In this document: positions 17,993-25,761 of the stretch, piece after piece
How positions within the stretch are numbered: the stretch's first letter is position 1
How the letters are laid out: each line of letters starts with the position of its first letter
From: CAYFFV01 sp964342695
Lineage (GTDB): Bacteria > Acidobacteriota > Vicinamibacteria > Vicinamibacterales > UBA8438
Direction: 5' to 3'
Assembly: GCA_964342695.1 (NCBI GenBank)
Contig: CAYFFV010000016.1
Span: 1-48,540, forward strand
DNA: 48,540 bases
The notes under the pieces: model-generated
Databases searched by the model: none
Told to the model about the DNA's origin: nothing
Seen by the model: only the letters and a program-made list of their open reading frames with translations
Made by a program: the position numbers and the translations under genes

Positions 17993-18604
17993 ATGTCGAT
18001 ATTAAAACGAATCTTTAGCTCTAAACAAAACGTAGCGCCCATCGTGGTAGTGTCCGGCCTTCCCCGATCAGGAACTTCTATGTTGATGGCCATGCTCGAT
18101 GCTGGCGGAATTGACCTCATTAGCGACGGTCTTCGTACAGCCGATGAGGACAACCCAAAAGGGTACTACGAACTCGAAAAGGTCAAGAAACTAGACAAAA
18201 CAGCAGATAAGTCATGGTTAGAAAAAGCCGCCGGTAAAGGAATCAAGGTTATTTCTTTCCTTCTTGAACATCTTCCAGATACATATCAATACAAAATTAT
18301 TTTTATGCGCCGAGAACTATCTGAAGTTCTTGCGTCTCAAAAAAAGATGCTGGAAAATCGAAGTGAACAGCCTAGCGACATTAGTGATAAAGAAATGGCT
18401 GCTTTATTTAGTACACATCTTGAAAAAGTCTATGCACAATTAACCGAAAGATCTAATTGTGACGTTCTTTACATAGACCATAGAGAGGCTTTAAATTCTC
18501 CAGAAGAGATAGCGACGAGAATTAACACGTTTCTAGAAAACAAACTCGACGTGACCGCTATGACTAAAACCGTTGATAGACAACTCTATCGCAATAGAGC
18601 CTGA
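17993..18604 (+). CDS. Sulfotransferase-like P-loop protein
   Basis: A 203-residue protein. Residues 17-29 read IVVVSGLPRSGTS, the 5'-phosphosulfate-binding loop of PAPS-dependent sulfotransferases. MRRELSEVLASQKKML at about residue 105 matches the 3'-phosphate-binding Arg/Ser region (R-x-x-x-x-x-x-S). It is shorter than most sulfotransferases (250-300). It could instead be a kinase-like P-loop protein of the same clan. Context supports the call: PAPS synthesis and PAP removal genes are divergent next door. It is the first gene of the operon running to 23967, and the next gene starts 4 nt after its stop. The acceptor is unknown. Confidence 0.75.
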   Translation: MSILKRIFSSKQNVAPIVVVSGLPRSGTSMLMAMLDAGGIDLISDGLRTADEDNPKGYYELEKVKKLDKTADKSWLEKAAGKGIKVISFLLEHLPDTYQYKIIFMRRELSEVLASQKKMLENRSEQPSDISDKEMAALFSTHLEKVYAQLTERSNCDVLYIDHREALNSPEEIATRINTFLENKLDVTAMTKTVDRQLYRNRA

Positions 18605-18608
18605 AAAA

Positions 18609-20774
18609 ATGACGCGTAAACAGTTTTTAGTTGTCATAACCACGGTAGCGATCATTTGCAGCACTCCATCAAGTGGCTTCGGTTACGTTGGCCCAGGTGC
18701 CGGCTTCGCGTTTGTTTCTTCAATTTTTATCATTATTTTTACGACGCTACTGGCATTTCTGACATTACTGACATGGCCCATTCGTTGGGCGATACAAACG
18801 TTAAAAGGCAGTAAAGCTTTTGGCGCAGCGAGGACTCGTCGGGTCATTGTCTTGGGTCTTGACGGTCAAGATCCAGAATTAACTGAGCAATTTATGCAAG
18901 AAGGACTTCTTCCAAACTTTAAAAGATTAAAAGATCAAGGCTCATTTATACCCTTACAGACGACCTTGCTGGCCGAATCTCCTGTAGCTTGGACTTCTTT
19001 CCAAACAGGATGTAATCCTGGCAAACACAGAATTTTTGATTTTCTTGTTCCAAATAGAAAGTCCCACCTTCCTGAGCTTTGTTCGGCCCGCGTGAATCCT
19101 CCCAAACGCACCTTGCCACTGGGACCTTTCAGAATTCCTCTCGGAGGCCCCGTAATAGAGTCCAAAAGACGCAGTCAGCCTTTCTGGAAAATTCTTGGTG
19201 ACCACGGAATATTTAGCACAATTCTCCGGGTGCCAATTACGTTCCCGGCTGAAAAATTTAATGGCGTACTACTGTCTGCTATGAGTGTGCCTGACCTCCA
19301 AGGCAGCCAAGGAACTTATTTCTATTTCAGCAACGATCCAAAAGACACGCACCTGCAACTAACAAGCGGACAGCACATCGAACTAAACGTCCGGGACAAC
19401 ATAGGGCACGCGAACATTCCTGGACCACAAAATTCACTGCATAGAGATGCGGTAGAACTTTCCGTTCCACTAGAAATACATCCTAAGAAAGACTCCGAGA
19501 AGGCTGAATTGATAATAGACAAAATTTCTATTGAGCTACGGCGTCGGAAATACACTTCTTTGATCGAATTACCGTTCAAGACAGGACTTGGAATGAAAGT
19601 CACGGGTGTAGTTCGGTTTTATCTCCTTGAAACACATCCTTATATTAAGCTTTACATGACACCTGTCAATATTGACCCTGAAAAGCCAGCCCTTCCAATT
19701 TCCCATCCTTTTGCCTATTCCGTTTATCTTTCTAAAACACAAGGACGTTACGCCACACTTGGTGTCGCAGAAGACACATCGGCTTTGAATGAAGGCGTGA
19801 TCGATGAGGATGCCTTTCTGGAGCAGACCCATCTTATTCATAAAGAACGTGAAAATATGTTTTTCGATGCTCTTAAGAAAACCACTCGAGGAGCTGTTGT
19901 CTGCGTCTTTGATATAACAGACAGACTCCAACATATGTTTTTTCGACACCTTGACTCCACACATCCCGCAAATAAAGGTCGCTCCAACAAGCATAAGGAT
20001 GCCATCCGTAAGCTTTATCAAGAAATGGATGACTTGGTTGGACGAACCATGGAAACAATTACAGACGACACGGTGCTTATGGTCATGTCGGATCACGGCT
20101 TCAAATCTTTCAGACGGGGAGTCAACTTGAACAGTTGGCTTTATAAGAATGGATTTTTAAAACTAAACAATGGCGAACCTGACGGAAGCGACATGTTTCA
20201 GAATGTCGACTGGACAAATACGACAGCCTATGCGGTTGGATTTGGCGGCATCTATCTTAACTTGGCCGGCCGTGAAGAAAACGGCATCGTTGCACCGGGC
20301 AAGGAGGCAGACGCCATCAAACAAGAAATCAGTGAAGGATTACGAAAATTGTACGACGAACAAGAAAAAACACACCCTGTCAGAGAAGTTTATGATTCCA
20401 GCAAGGTTTACTCGGGACCTTACGTTGATGAAGCGCCAGATCTAATCGTGGGGTTTCGACCTGGTCACCGTGTCGGATGGCTTTCTGTCACAGGAGGAAT
20501 TAACGATAAAGAAATTGAGGATAACACCCGTCCTTGGAGTGGAGACCACAATTTCAATCCTCCTGATGTCCCGGGCATGCTCTTTTGTAACCGTAAGATC
20601 AAATCAAACAAACCTAGCATTATGGATATTGGACCAACCATTCTTGACTTGTTTGGTATTTCTGTGCCGAACTATTGTGACGGAGTCACTTTGATACCTG
20701 CAGAAAAACCTTCTGGGGTTCGGCAAACTGCACCTAATCCAACAGTTCCTGAGGCAAAACCGGTTCGGTCATGA
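18609..20774 (+). CDS. Alkaline phosphatase superfamily enzyme, membrane-anchored (first of pair)
   Basis: A 721-residue protein. Helices at about residues 5-25 and 33-60 flank a YVGPGAGF motif, then a PF01663-like (type I phosphodiesterase/nucleotide pyrophosphatase) domain begins near residue 75. Metal-site and nucleophile motifs in order are GLDGQDP, SPVAWTSFQTG (the Ser is the probable nucleophile by alignment to NPP enzymes), VFDITDRLQHMFF, VMSDHGF and WSGDHN. Family members cleave phosphodiesters, phosphonates or sulfates, or transfer such groups. A large insertion at about 210-330 separates the first and second metal motifs. Start ATG 18609, directly after the sulfotransferase stop. 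It overlaps the next gene by 4 nt (ATGA), implying coupled expression. Confidence 0.85.
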   Translation: MTRKQFLVVITTVAIICSTPSSGFGYVGPGAGFAFVSSIFIIIFTTLLAFLTLLTWPIRWAIQTLKGSKAFGAARTRRVIVLGLDGQDPELTEQFMQEGLLPNFKRLKDQGSFIPLQTTLLAESPVAWTSFQTGCNPGKHRIFDFLVPNRKSHLPELCSARVNPPKRTLPLGPFRIPLGGPVIESKRRSQPFWKILGDHGIFSTILRVPITFPAEKFNGVLLSAMSVPDLQGSQGTYFYFSNDPKDTHLQLTSGQHIELNVRDNIGHANIPGPQNSLHRDAVELSVPLEIHPKKDSEKAELIIDKISIELRRRKYTSLIELPFKTGLGMKVTGVVRFYLLETHPYIKLYMTPVNIDPEKPALPISHPFAYSVYLSKTQGRYATLGVAEDTSALNEGVIDEDAFLEQTHLIHKERENMFFDALKKTTRGAVVCVFDITDRLQHMFFRHLDSTHPANKGRSNKHKDAIRKLYQEMDDLVGRTMETITDDTVLMVMSDHGFKSFRRGVNLNSWLYKNGFLKLNNGEPDGSDMFQNVDWTNTTAYAVGFGGIYLNLAGREENGIVAPGKEADAIKQEISEGLRKLYDEQEKTHPVREVYDSSKVYSGPYVDEAPDLIVGFRPGHRVGWLSVTGGINDKEIEDNTRPWSGDHNFNPPDVPGMLFCNRKIKSNKPSIMDIGPTILDLFGISVPNYCDGVTLIPAEKPSGVRQTAPNPTVPEAKPVRS

Positions 20775-22813
20775 CTTTAAATATAAAATCCAGTAGTCAC
20801 CTAAGAAAAAAAGTTCTCCTGATTGCATTACTGCTTACAGGATGGTTCGCACCTTCCGTATTGTTACCTAGCCTGCTGGCAGCTGACGGACAAAAAGTCA
20901 TTGTTCTTGGAATCGACGGCATGGATCCTCGTTTTCTTCGTCAGTTTATGAACGAAGGGCGAATGCCGCATTTTGAAAAACTAGCCCGAACTGGTTCGTT
21001 CTCAGAATTACAAACGACGATGCCCCCGTTAAGCCCTGTTGCGTGGTCAACATTTATCACTGGCATGGAACCTGGCGGCCATGGGATTTACGATTTCTTA
21101 CATCGTGATCCGAACACAATGGAACCAGTAGAAGCGATGTACGAGGTAGGAACACCTGGAAACAGCATCGAACTTGGCTCTTGGGTAATTCCATTGTCTG
21201 GAGATGAATTACAGCTGAAACGTCAAGGAGTCGCATTCTGGGAATTACTTGAAGAGGCTGGTATTGAAACCACAATCTTTAGAATGCCAGTAAATTTCCC
21301 ACCTGTTGAAACAAGTGGACAATCATTTTCAGGCATGGGAACGCCAGATATCCTTGGCACACATGGAACCTTTTCCTTCTACACAGATTATCCACCTGCC
21401 AATGCAAATAATATGACCGGCGGTGTCGTTCATCTTGTTGAAGTGATCAACAATCGAGTCACTGGTCAACTAACAGGTCCTCCAAATCCATTTCGCCAAT
21501 TTCCTGTTGAAACAAGCCAAGGCCGTCGTCAAGAGCGAGAAACCATTTATGAAAATCCTGACTTAGCAGTAGATTTCGAAGTATTTGTTGATCCAGAAAC
21601 ACCGACGGCGAAACTAATAGTCCAAGATCAAGAGTACGTCTTAAATGAGGGAGAATGGACCGAATGGGTAGACGTCAATTTTGAAGCGGTTCCTTTGATT
21701 GCGAATGTGAGTGCAATCGCGCGCTTTTATCTTCAGGAAGTCCGCCCAGACTTCAAGCTTTACGTAACACCACTTCAAATTAGTCCCTCAAATCCAGCTA
21801 TGCCTATCTCTACTCCAGATGATTGGTCCAGTGACATTTCTAAAGAATTAGGCCACTTCTATACGCAAGAACTGCCAGAAGATACCAAAGCTTTTCAAGA
21901 AGGAATCTTTACAGGACGGGAGTTCTGGCAACAGTCACAATTTGTATACGAAGAACAACGTCGAGCTCTTGATTACATGCTTGAATCTTTCGAGTCAGGG
22001 TTATTATTTTTCTATTTTTCTACCGTCGATCAAGGCATGCATATGCTGTACCACTATATGGACCAAGAGCATCCTCTGCATGTAAAGGATGAATTGCTCG
22101 TTAACGGAGCAAGAACGCTATACGAAGAGATGGACGAAGCTCTCGGCCGAGTTCTCGAAACAGTCGATGTAAATACTACAGTTGTTGTAATGTCTGACCA
22201 CGGATTTTCCCCTTTTTATTGGGGAGTTAATCTTAACTCGTGGTTACTGGAAAAGGGTTATGTGACACTCAAGAACCCTTCTCGTCAAGGTGAATTACCA
22301 TTATTCCTTAATGTAGATTGGTCCCAGACAAGTGCGTACGCCGTTGGTTTGCAGGGGCTTTACGTTAATCTTAAAGGACGCGAAATTAACGGAATCATCT
22401 CTTCCGGAAAAGAATATGAAGATCTCCTAAATAAGCTAGAAACTGATCTACTTGAAATGTGGGATTCTCGAACGGAAAAATCTCCTGTTCGACTCGTGTT
22501 TCGGCCTCGTAATGAATGGGAAGGTGACCATATAGACAGTGCTCCAGATCTCATTATTGGATATGAATGGGGATATAGAAGTTCATGGGATAATCCTCTT
22601 GGACAATTTCCCCAAGAAATTTTTGTTGACAACGATGAAACTTGGAGTGGAGATCACTCTATTGATTATCGCTTGGTACCTGGAATCTTTTTAAGCAATA
22701 AAAAAATCAAATTGGAAACACCAGCTTTGTACGATTTAACTGTTTCCGTGCTTGACGAATTTGACGTCAATCCATTACCAGAAATGGTCGGACAAGATGC
22801 ATTAGAAGATTAA
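20771..22813 (+). CDS. Alkaline phosphatase superfamily enzyme (second of pair)
   Basis: A 680-residue paralogue of the preceding product. An N-terminal hydrophobic segment (about residues 13-36) looks like a signal peptide or anchor. Metal motifs are GIDGMDP, SPVAWSTFITG, STVDQGMHMLYHY, VMSDHGF and WSGDHSID. It shares the long insertion and the 'WxxTxAYAxGxxGxYxNLxGRE' block with its neighbour, but it lacks the YVGPGAGF double-helix region. Start ATG overlaps the stop of the previous gene (ATGA). Two consecutive homologues suggest either sequential steps on one extracytoplasmic substrate or a heterodimer. Substrate unknown; the operon begins with a sulfotransferase-like gene, so a sulfated or phosphorylated glycan or lipid is a candidate. 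Confidence 0.85.
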   Translation: MTLNIKSSSHLRKKVLLIALLLTGWFAPSVLLPSLLAADGQKVIVLGIDGMDPRFLRQFMNEGRMPHFEKLARTGSFSELQTTMPPLSPVAWSTFITGMEPGGHGIYDFLHRDPNTMEPVEAMYEVGTPGNSIELGSWVIPLSGDELQLKRQGVAFWELLEEAGIETTIFRMPVNFPPVETSGQSFSGMGTPDILGTHGTFSFYTDYPPANANNMTGGVVHLVEVINNRVTGQLTGPPNPFRQFPVETSQGRRQERETIYENPDLAVDFEVFVDPETPTAKLIVQDQEYVLNEGEWTEWVDVNFEAVPLIANVSAIARFYLQEVRPDFKLYVTPLQISPSNPAMPISTPDDWSSDISKELGHFYTQELPEDTKAFQEGIFTGREFWQQSQFVYEEQRRALDYMLESFESGLLFFYFSTVDQGMHMLYHYMDQEHPLHVKDELLVNGARTLYEEMDEALGRVLETVDVNTTVVVMSDHGFSPFYWGVNLNSWLLEKGYVTLKNPSRQGELPLFLNVDWSQTSAYAVGLQGLYVNLKGREINGIISSGKEYEDLLNKLETDLLEMWDSRTEKSPVRLVFRPRNEWEGDHIDSAPDLIIGYEWGYRSSWDNPLGQFPQEIFVDNDETWSGDHSIDYRLVPGIFLSNKKIKLETPALYDLTVSVLDEFDVNPLPEMVGQDALED

Positions 22814-22923
22814 TACCTGCAATGTGTAAATAAGTAATTCTTGGTTTGCAGACCAATCAAGATATAAATTTCAACGGATCACTTTATTAAAACAATTATT
22901 TGCTAACAGCAAAGGTTATTGAA

Positions 22924-23115
22924 ATGTTCGGACCGAAAATAAAAATTGATAAAGCACTCCTCGATAAAGCAACTCGACTCGCTTCTGTGGCCGGTTACGC
23001 TTCCGTAGATGAATTTATCAATCACGCACTTGAAAAAGAAATCTCTAAACTCGAGGGCGCCGATTCCGAAGAAGAAATCAAGAAGCGACTTAAGGGTCTT
23101 GGCTACATTTCGTAA
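22924..23115 (+). CDS. Small ribbon-helix-helix-like protein
   Basis: A 63-residue protein. A short beta-like start (KIKIDKALLDKA) leads into two helices with DEFINHALEKEISKL, the layout of RHH/CopG-type DNA-binding or antitoxin-like proteins. A charged C-terminal helix follows, ending in RLKGLGYIS. AAAGG lies about 8 nt before the ATG at 22924; a TTG at 22900 is also in frame. It is between the second phosphatase-family gene and a membrane protein gene in the same direction, so it may regulate or bind a product of this operon. Function not established. Confidence 0.65.
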   Translation: MFGPKIKIDKALLDKATRLASVAGYASVDEFINHALEKEISKLEGADSEEEIKKRLKGLGYIS

Positions 23116-23133
23116 CCGGATAGAGGACAACTA

Positions 23134-23967
23134 TTGATAGCTCTTACCCACCTTCTGAATCGCGCCGTAACAACATTGTTCGATCTTGTCTGCCTACCTT
23201 TTCAAACGCTTTCACCGATCTGGGCTATGACCGTTATCTCACTGGTTAGTGGAGTTGTCATGGTATGGATCTTTGGAAAAGTATCAAACCAAACAACGAT
23301 CAGAAGATTGCGCGAGCAAATCAGAGGTAACCTGATTGGTGTTCGACTGTTCCAAAGTGATATTGGTGTGGTACTAAAACTCCAAAAGAATATCTTTGGA
23401 GATACAGTCCGCTACATGAAATATGCTCTCATACCGATGCTGGTGCTTATCATCCCAGTGTTACTTATCATGGCCCAATTAAATCTTCGTTTCGCTCTTG
23501 CTCCCGTAGAACCTGGCCAGACCGCACTAATTAAGGTTGTCTTAAAAAACAACGAGTTAATGAAACAAAACGTATTTCTTGAAACCAGTGACGGAATATT
23601 AGTAGAAACACCTGGCATGCGAATTCCCTCAAAAAGAGAAATCACGTGGCGTGTACGTGCCTTAAGCTCTGGTCAACATCAGATGACCGTACGCGTTAAT
23701 GAAGAAAAATTGGTTGCTTCCTTCCTCGCTGGCAACCAATGGGGGAAAATCCCTCAAAAATTCACGGGCACAAGTGCAATCGATTTACTGTTGTATCCTG
23801 GAACAAAGCCTATTCCTTCCCAGAACCCCATTGAAAGTGTTGAAATTGCTTATCCCTTACTTGACTTACATGCCTTCGGGTGGACTGTGCATTGGCTAGT
23901 GGCATTTTTTGTTTTGTCGATGGTTTTCGGTTTTGCATCGAAGGATTTCCTCGGTGTAGAGATATAA
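23134..23967 (+). CDS. Unknown membrane protein of the sulfotransferase/phosphatase operon
   Basis: A 277-residue protein. Helices are at about residues 28-48, 95-115 and near the C-terminus (about 250-270). A basic amphipathic stretch (TIRRLREQIRGNLIGVRLFQ) lies between the first two, and a beta-rich extracytoplasmic region of about 120 residues lies between the last two. The helix-basic-helix front faintly resembles the Oxa1/EMC3/DUF106 insertase fold, but that is only an impression. Start TTG at 23134 after AGAGGA. It ends the operon; the next promoter and leader follow within 40 nt. I do not recognise a named family. Confidence 0.6.
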   Translation: MIALTHLLNRAVTTLFDLVCLPFQTLSPIWAMTVISLVSGVVMVWIFGKVSNQTTIRRLREQIRGNLIGVRLFQSDIGVVLKLQKNIFGDTVRYMKYALIPMLVLIIPVLLIMAQLNLRFALAPVEPGQTALIKVVLKNNELMKQNVFLETSDGILVETPGMRIPSKREITWRVRALSSGQHQMTVRVNEEKLVASFLAGNQWGKIPQKFTGTSAIDLLLYPGTKPIPSQNPIESVEIAYPLLDLHAFGWTVHWLVAFFVLSMVFGFASKDFLGVEI

Positions 23968-24002
23968 TCTGACAGCTATGAGTCAAGCTGAAGCTGCCTA
24001 AC

Positions 24003-24032
24003 TTGACGTTTCATGCTCATCTGGTTCAAAAT
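24003..24032 (+). promoter_or_regulatory. Predicted promoter of the cysteine-leader operon
   Basis: TTGACG at 24003-24008 and CAAAAT at 24027-24032 are separated by 18 nt, a good -35 and a moderate -10. The expected start of transcription is about 24039-24041, i.e. at or one or two bases before the ATG of the leader ORF. No Shine-Dalgarno sequence lies upstream of that ATG, in agreement with a leaderless mRNA. Prediction from sequence only. Confidence 0.5.
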
Positions 24033-24040
24033 TTACTCGA

Positions 24041-24121
24041 ATGTCTTTGTTCACAATCCTTAACGGCTGCTGTTGTACGCAGGTCCTCCAGGACCCTCAT
24101 GCTATTGGTCGTGTCGTGTAG
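24041..24121 (+). CDS. Poly-cysteine leader peptide (attenuator uORF)
   Basis: A 26-codon ORF from ATG 24041 to TAG 24119-24121. Codons 10-12 are TGC TGT TGT (24068-24076), three cysteines in a row after Asn-Gly. Shortly after these codons the transcript can form GGTCC-TCCA-GGACC (24082-24095), which a ribosome stalled on the Cys codons would melt. A terminator follows at 24153-24188, and then a run of cysteine-biosynthesis genes (transporter, APS reductase, siroheme enzymes, sulfite reductase). Leader peptides rich in the pathway's end-product amino acid are the classic sensor of ribosome-mediated attenuation. Leaderless poly-Cys uORFs have been described upstream of cysteine operons in mycobacteria. 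That this one is translated and regulatory is my inference; it is too short for ordinary gene finding. Confidence 0.72.
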   Translation: MSLFTILNGCCCTQVLQDPHAIGRVV

Positions 24122-24152
24122 ATAAAATCATTTTCTGAACGCGGAAGGCTGT

Positions 24153-24188
24153 AGCCCGGGGCAAGCATTAGCTTCCCGGGCTTTTTTT
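24153..24188 (+). terminator. Intrinsic terminator/attenuator abutting the tauE-like start codon
   Basis: AGCCCGGG (24153-24160) pairs with CCCGGGCT (24175-24182). An inner AAGC/GCTT stem and an ATTA loop complete it, with a 2-nt bulge, and a run of seven T ends at 24188. The very next base is the A of the ATG of the transporter gene. A competing, weaker pairing of GGAAGGCT (24143-24150) with AGCTTCC (24170-24176) would break the terminator, offering a possible antiterminator. Placement between the Cys-rich leader and the operon marks it as an attenuator. Confidence 0.85.
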
Positions 24189-25001
24189 ATGGATTTTTTA
24201 ACAATTTTAATAGGACTAGTCGTCGGGATCGCAGTAGGTGCAACTTCTACCGGCGGAGGAGCTCTTTTAACTCCAGCTCTTATTTTACTAGCCAACGTAC
24301 CGGCATCAATTGCAATTGGTTCTGATGTCATGATTGCAAGTTGTATGAAATTTTTCGGTGGAAGCATTTACGCTCTTCGTGGCGAAGTGCATTGGAAAAC
24401 GGTGACTCGTCTAGCATCTGGTTCTATTCCGGGTGCGATAGTGGGCATCTGGATACTTAACCGCATGCCGCTTCATGTGATTGATTCATATCTGACTCGT
24501 GGGCTCGGCTTAGTTCTGATCGTTGCAGGGGTCTCGGTTATCCTAAGATTGAGATCTAATGACAATTTTAATCAACGAAACAATCCAGGTTATGGTGTAA
24601 CTGCATTTCTTGGTTTCATTACTGGCGTCCTCGTAAGTATGACAAGCATTGGAAGTGGCTCGTTACTACTATGTGTACTATCCCTGTACTTTCCTCTCCG
24701 CTCCACAACGATCGTAGGAACGGACCTTGTACATGCGCTCTTTTTGTCATCTGTCGCAACTGTTGGGCACTCAATGGCAGGTCGTCTTGATTTAGCCTTA
24801 GCAGGTGCTGTACTCGTTGGCGCAATACCTGGCGTGATCATTGGGACACGCGTAGCAACGGCTCTTCCTGAACGTAAACTGAGAACTGTTCTGGCTGCCA
24901 TACTGGTCGTTATAGGGTTGCAGTTGAGTATCTTTACTAACCTAGTGGCCGAAAATGAACCTCTCGCGTTAGAATCGCAGGAGGATAAAAACGTTGAATA
25001 A
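24189..25001 (+). CDS. TauE/SafE family transporter (sulfite/sulfate-type)
   Basis: A 270-residue membrane protein with about eight helices. The two family half-motifs are visible: VGIAVGATSTGGGALLTPALIL near the N-terminus, and GFITGVLVSMTSIGSGSLLL with IVGTDLVHALFL near residues 140-190. TauE/SafE proteins move sulfite, sulfoacetate or related anions. First gene of a cysteine-biosynthesis operon, it may import a sulfur source or export excess sulfite. The ATG follows the attenuator's U-tract with no separate ribosome site. The stop overlaps the cysH start by 8 nt. Confidence 0.87.
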   Translation: MDFLTILIGLVVGIAVGATSTGGGALLTPALILLANVPASIAIGSDVMIASCMKFFGGSIYALRGEVHWKTVTRLASGSIPGAIVGIWILNRMPLHVIDSYLTRGLGLVLIVAGVSVILRLRSNDNFNQRNNPGYGVTAFLGFITGVLVSMTSIGSGSLLLCVLSLYFPLRSTTIVGTDLVHALFLSSVATVGHSMAGRLDLALAGAVLVGAIPGVIIGTRVATALPERKLRTVLAAILVVIGLQLSIFTNLVAENEPLALESQEDKNVE

Positions 25002-25740
25002 ACATTCAGCTTCTCCCCCCGTGAGTCAGAAGATGTTGGAACACTATTCCGCAATGCTCGATGCGTGGTCACCGTTAGAAATGCTGCGCTGGGCAGAGGA
25101 TCAATACGGATCAAAACTGACCTTTGCAACTGGATTTGGCCCAGAGGGTTGTGTCCTTATTGACTTAATTGGACGACATAATCTATCGGTGGACATTTTC
25201 ACGCTCGATACCGGCGTGCTCTTCCCTGAAACGTACATCCTTTGGGAAAAATTGAAAGCGCGCTACGCGATTGACATACGAGCAGTTAAACCTCAGCTTT
25301 CCATATCTGAACAGGCTGGTAAGTACGGTGACTCTCTATGGGAACGTAAACCTGAAAATTGCTGCGAAATGCGAAAGGTTGCGCCCCTAAAGCAGGCACT
25401 TGAGGGCGTAGATGCTTGGGTAACAGCCATCAGAAGAGACCAGACCCCACAAAGAGCCGATGCAGGCATTGTCGAGTGGGACACAAAATTTAAAATTGCT
25501 AAGATAAATCCTCTTGTTCGATGGAATAAGCATGACGTGTGGACTCATATCCAAAAACACGATGTTCCATATAACCCGTTACACGACCTAGGATACCCTA
25601 GCATCGGGTGCCAACCATGCACCAGTCAAGTGAAAGAAGGTGAAGATGACAGAGCTGGTCGCTGGCGTGGAATCAGTAAAACGGAATGCGGCTTGCACGG
25701 TCCCTCTATTCCGTTAACACCAACTTCACAATCTAACTAG
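24994..25740 (+). CDS. cysH: Assimilatory APS reductase (thioredoxin-dependent, [4Fe-4S])
   Basis: A 248-residue CysH-family reductase. A PP-loop region (TFATGFGPEGCVLIDLIG) at about residues 43-60 is followed by two cysteine pairs, CC-x-MRK at about 124-128 and CQPC at about 206-209. These are the ligands of a [4Fe-4S] cluster diagnostic for APS rather than PAPS reductases. The C-terminal TECGLH carries the catalytic cysteine that forms the thiosulfonate. It reduces APS to sulfite and AMP with thioredoxin. Start TTG at 24994, overlapping the upstream stop, with GGAGGA about 8 nt before it. The neighbouring ATP sulfurylase supplies APS. Confidence 0.94.
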   Translation: MNKHSASPPVSQKMLEHYSAMLDAWSPLEMLRWAEDQYGSKLTFATGFGPEGCVLIDLIGRHNLSVDIFTLDTGVLFPETYILWEKLKARYAIDIRAVKPQLSISEQAGKYGDSLWERKPENCCEMRKVAPLKQALEGVDAWVTAIRRDQTPQRADAGIVEWDTKFKIAKINPLVRWNKHDVWTHIQKHDVPYNPLHDLGYPSIGCQPCTSQVKEGEDDRAGRWRGISKTECGLHGPSIPLTPTSQSN

Positions 25741-25761
25741 ACTAATTAAAGTCATAGAAAA

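Noticed and set aside
23978..24001. Tiny ORF (8 codons) upstream of the Cys leader
   Set aside because: It has no Cys codons and no ribosome site, and it lies upstream of the predicted promoter.
24012..24062. Second short ORF starting at ATG 24013 in another frame over the leader region
   Set aside because: It contains no Cys codon and starts upstream of the predicted transcript start; the frame with three Cys codons fits the context far better.
23968..24188. Known metabolite riboswitch (SAM, SAH or cobalamin type)
   Set aside because: None of the conserved core motifs of these classes is present; a translated leader with a terminator explains the region better.
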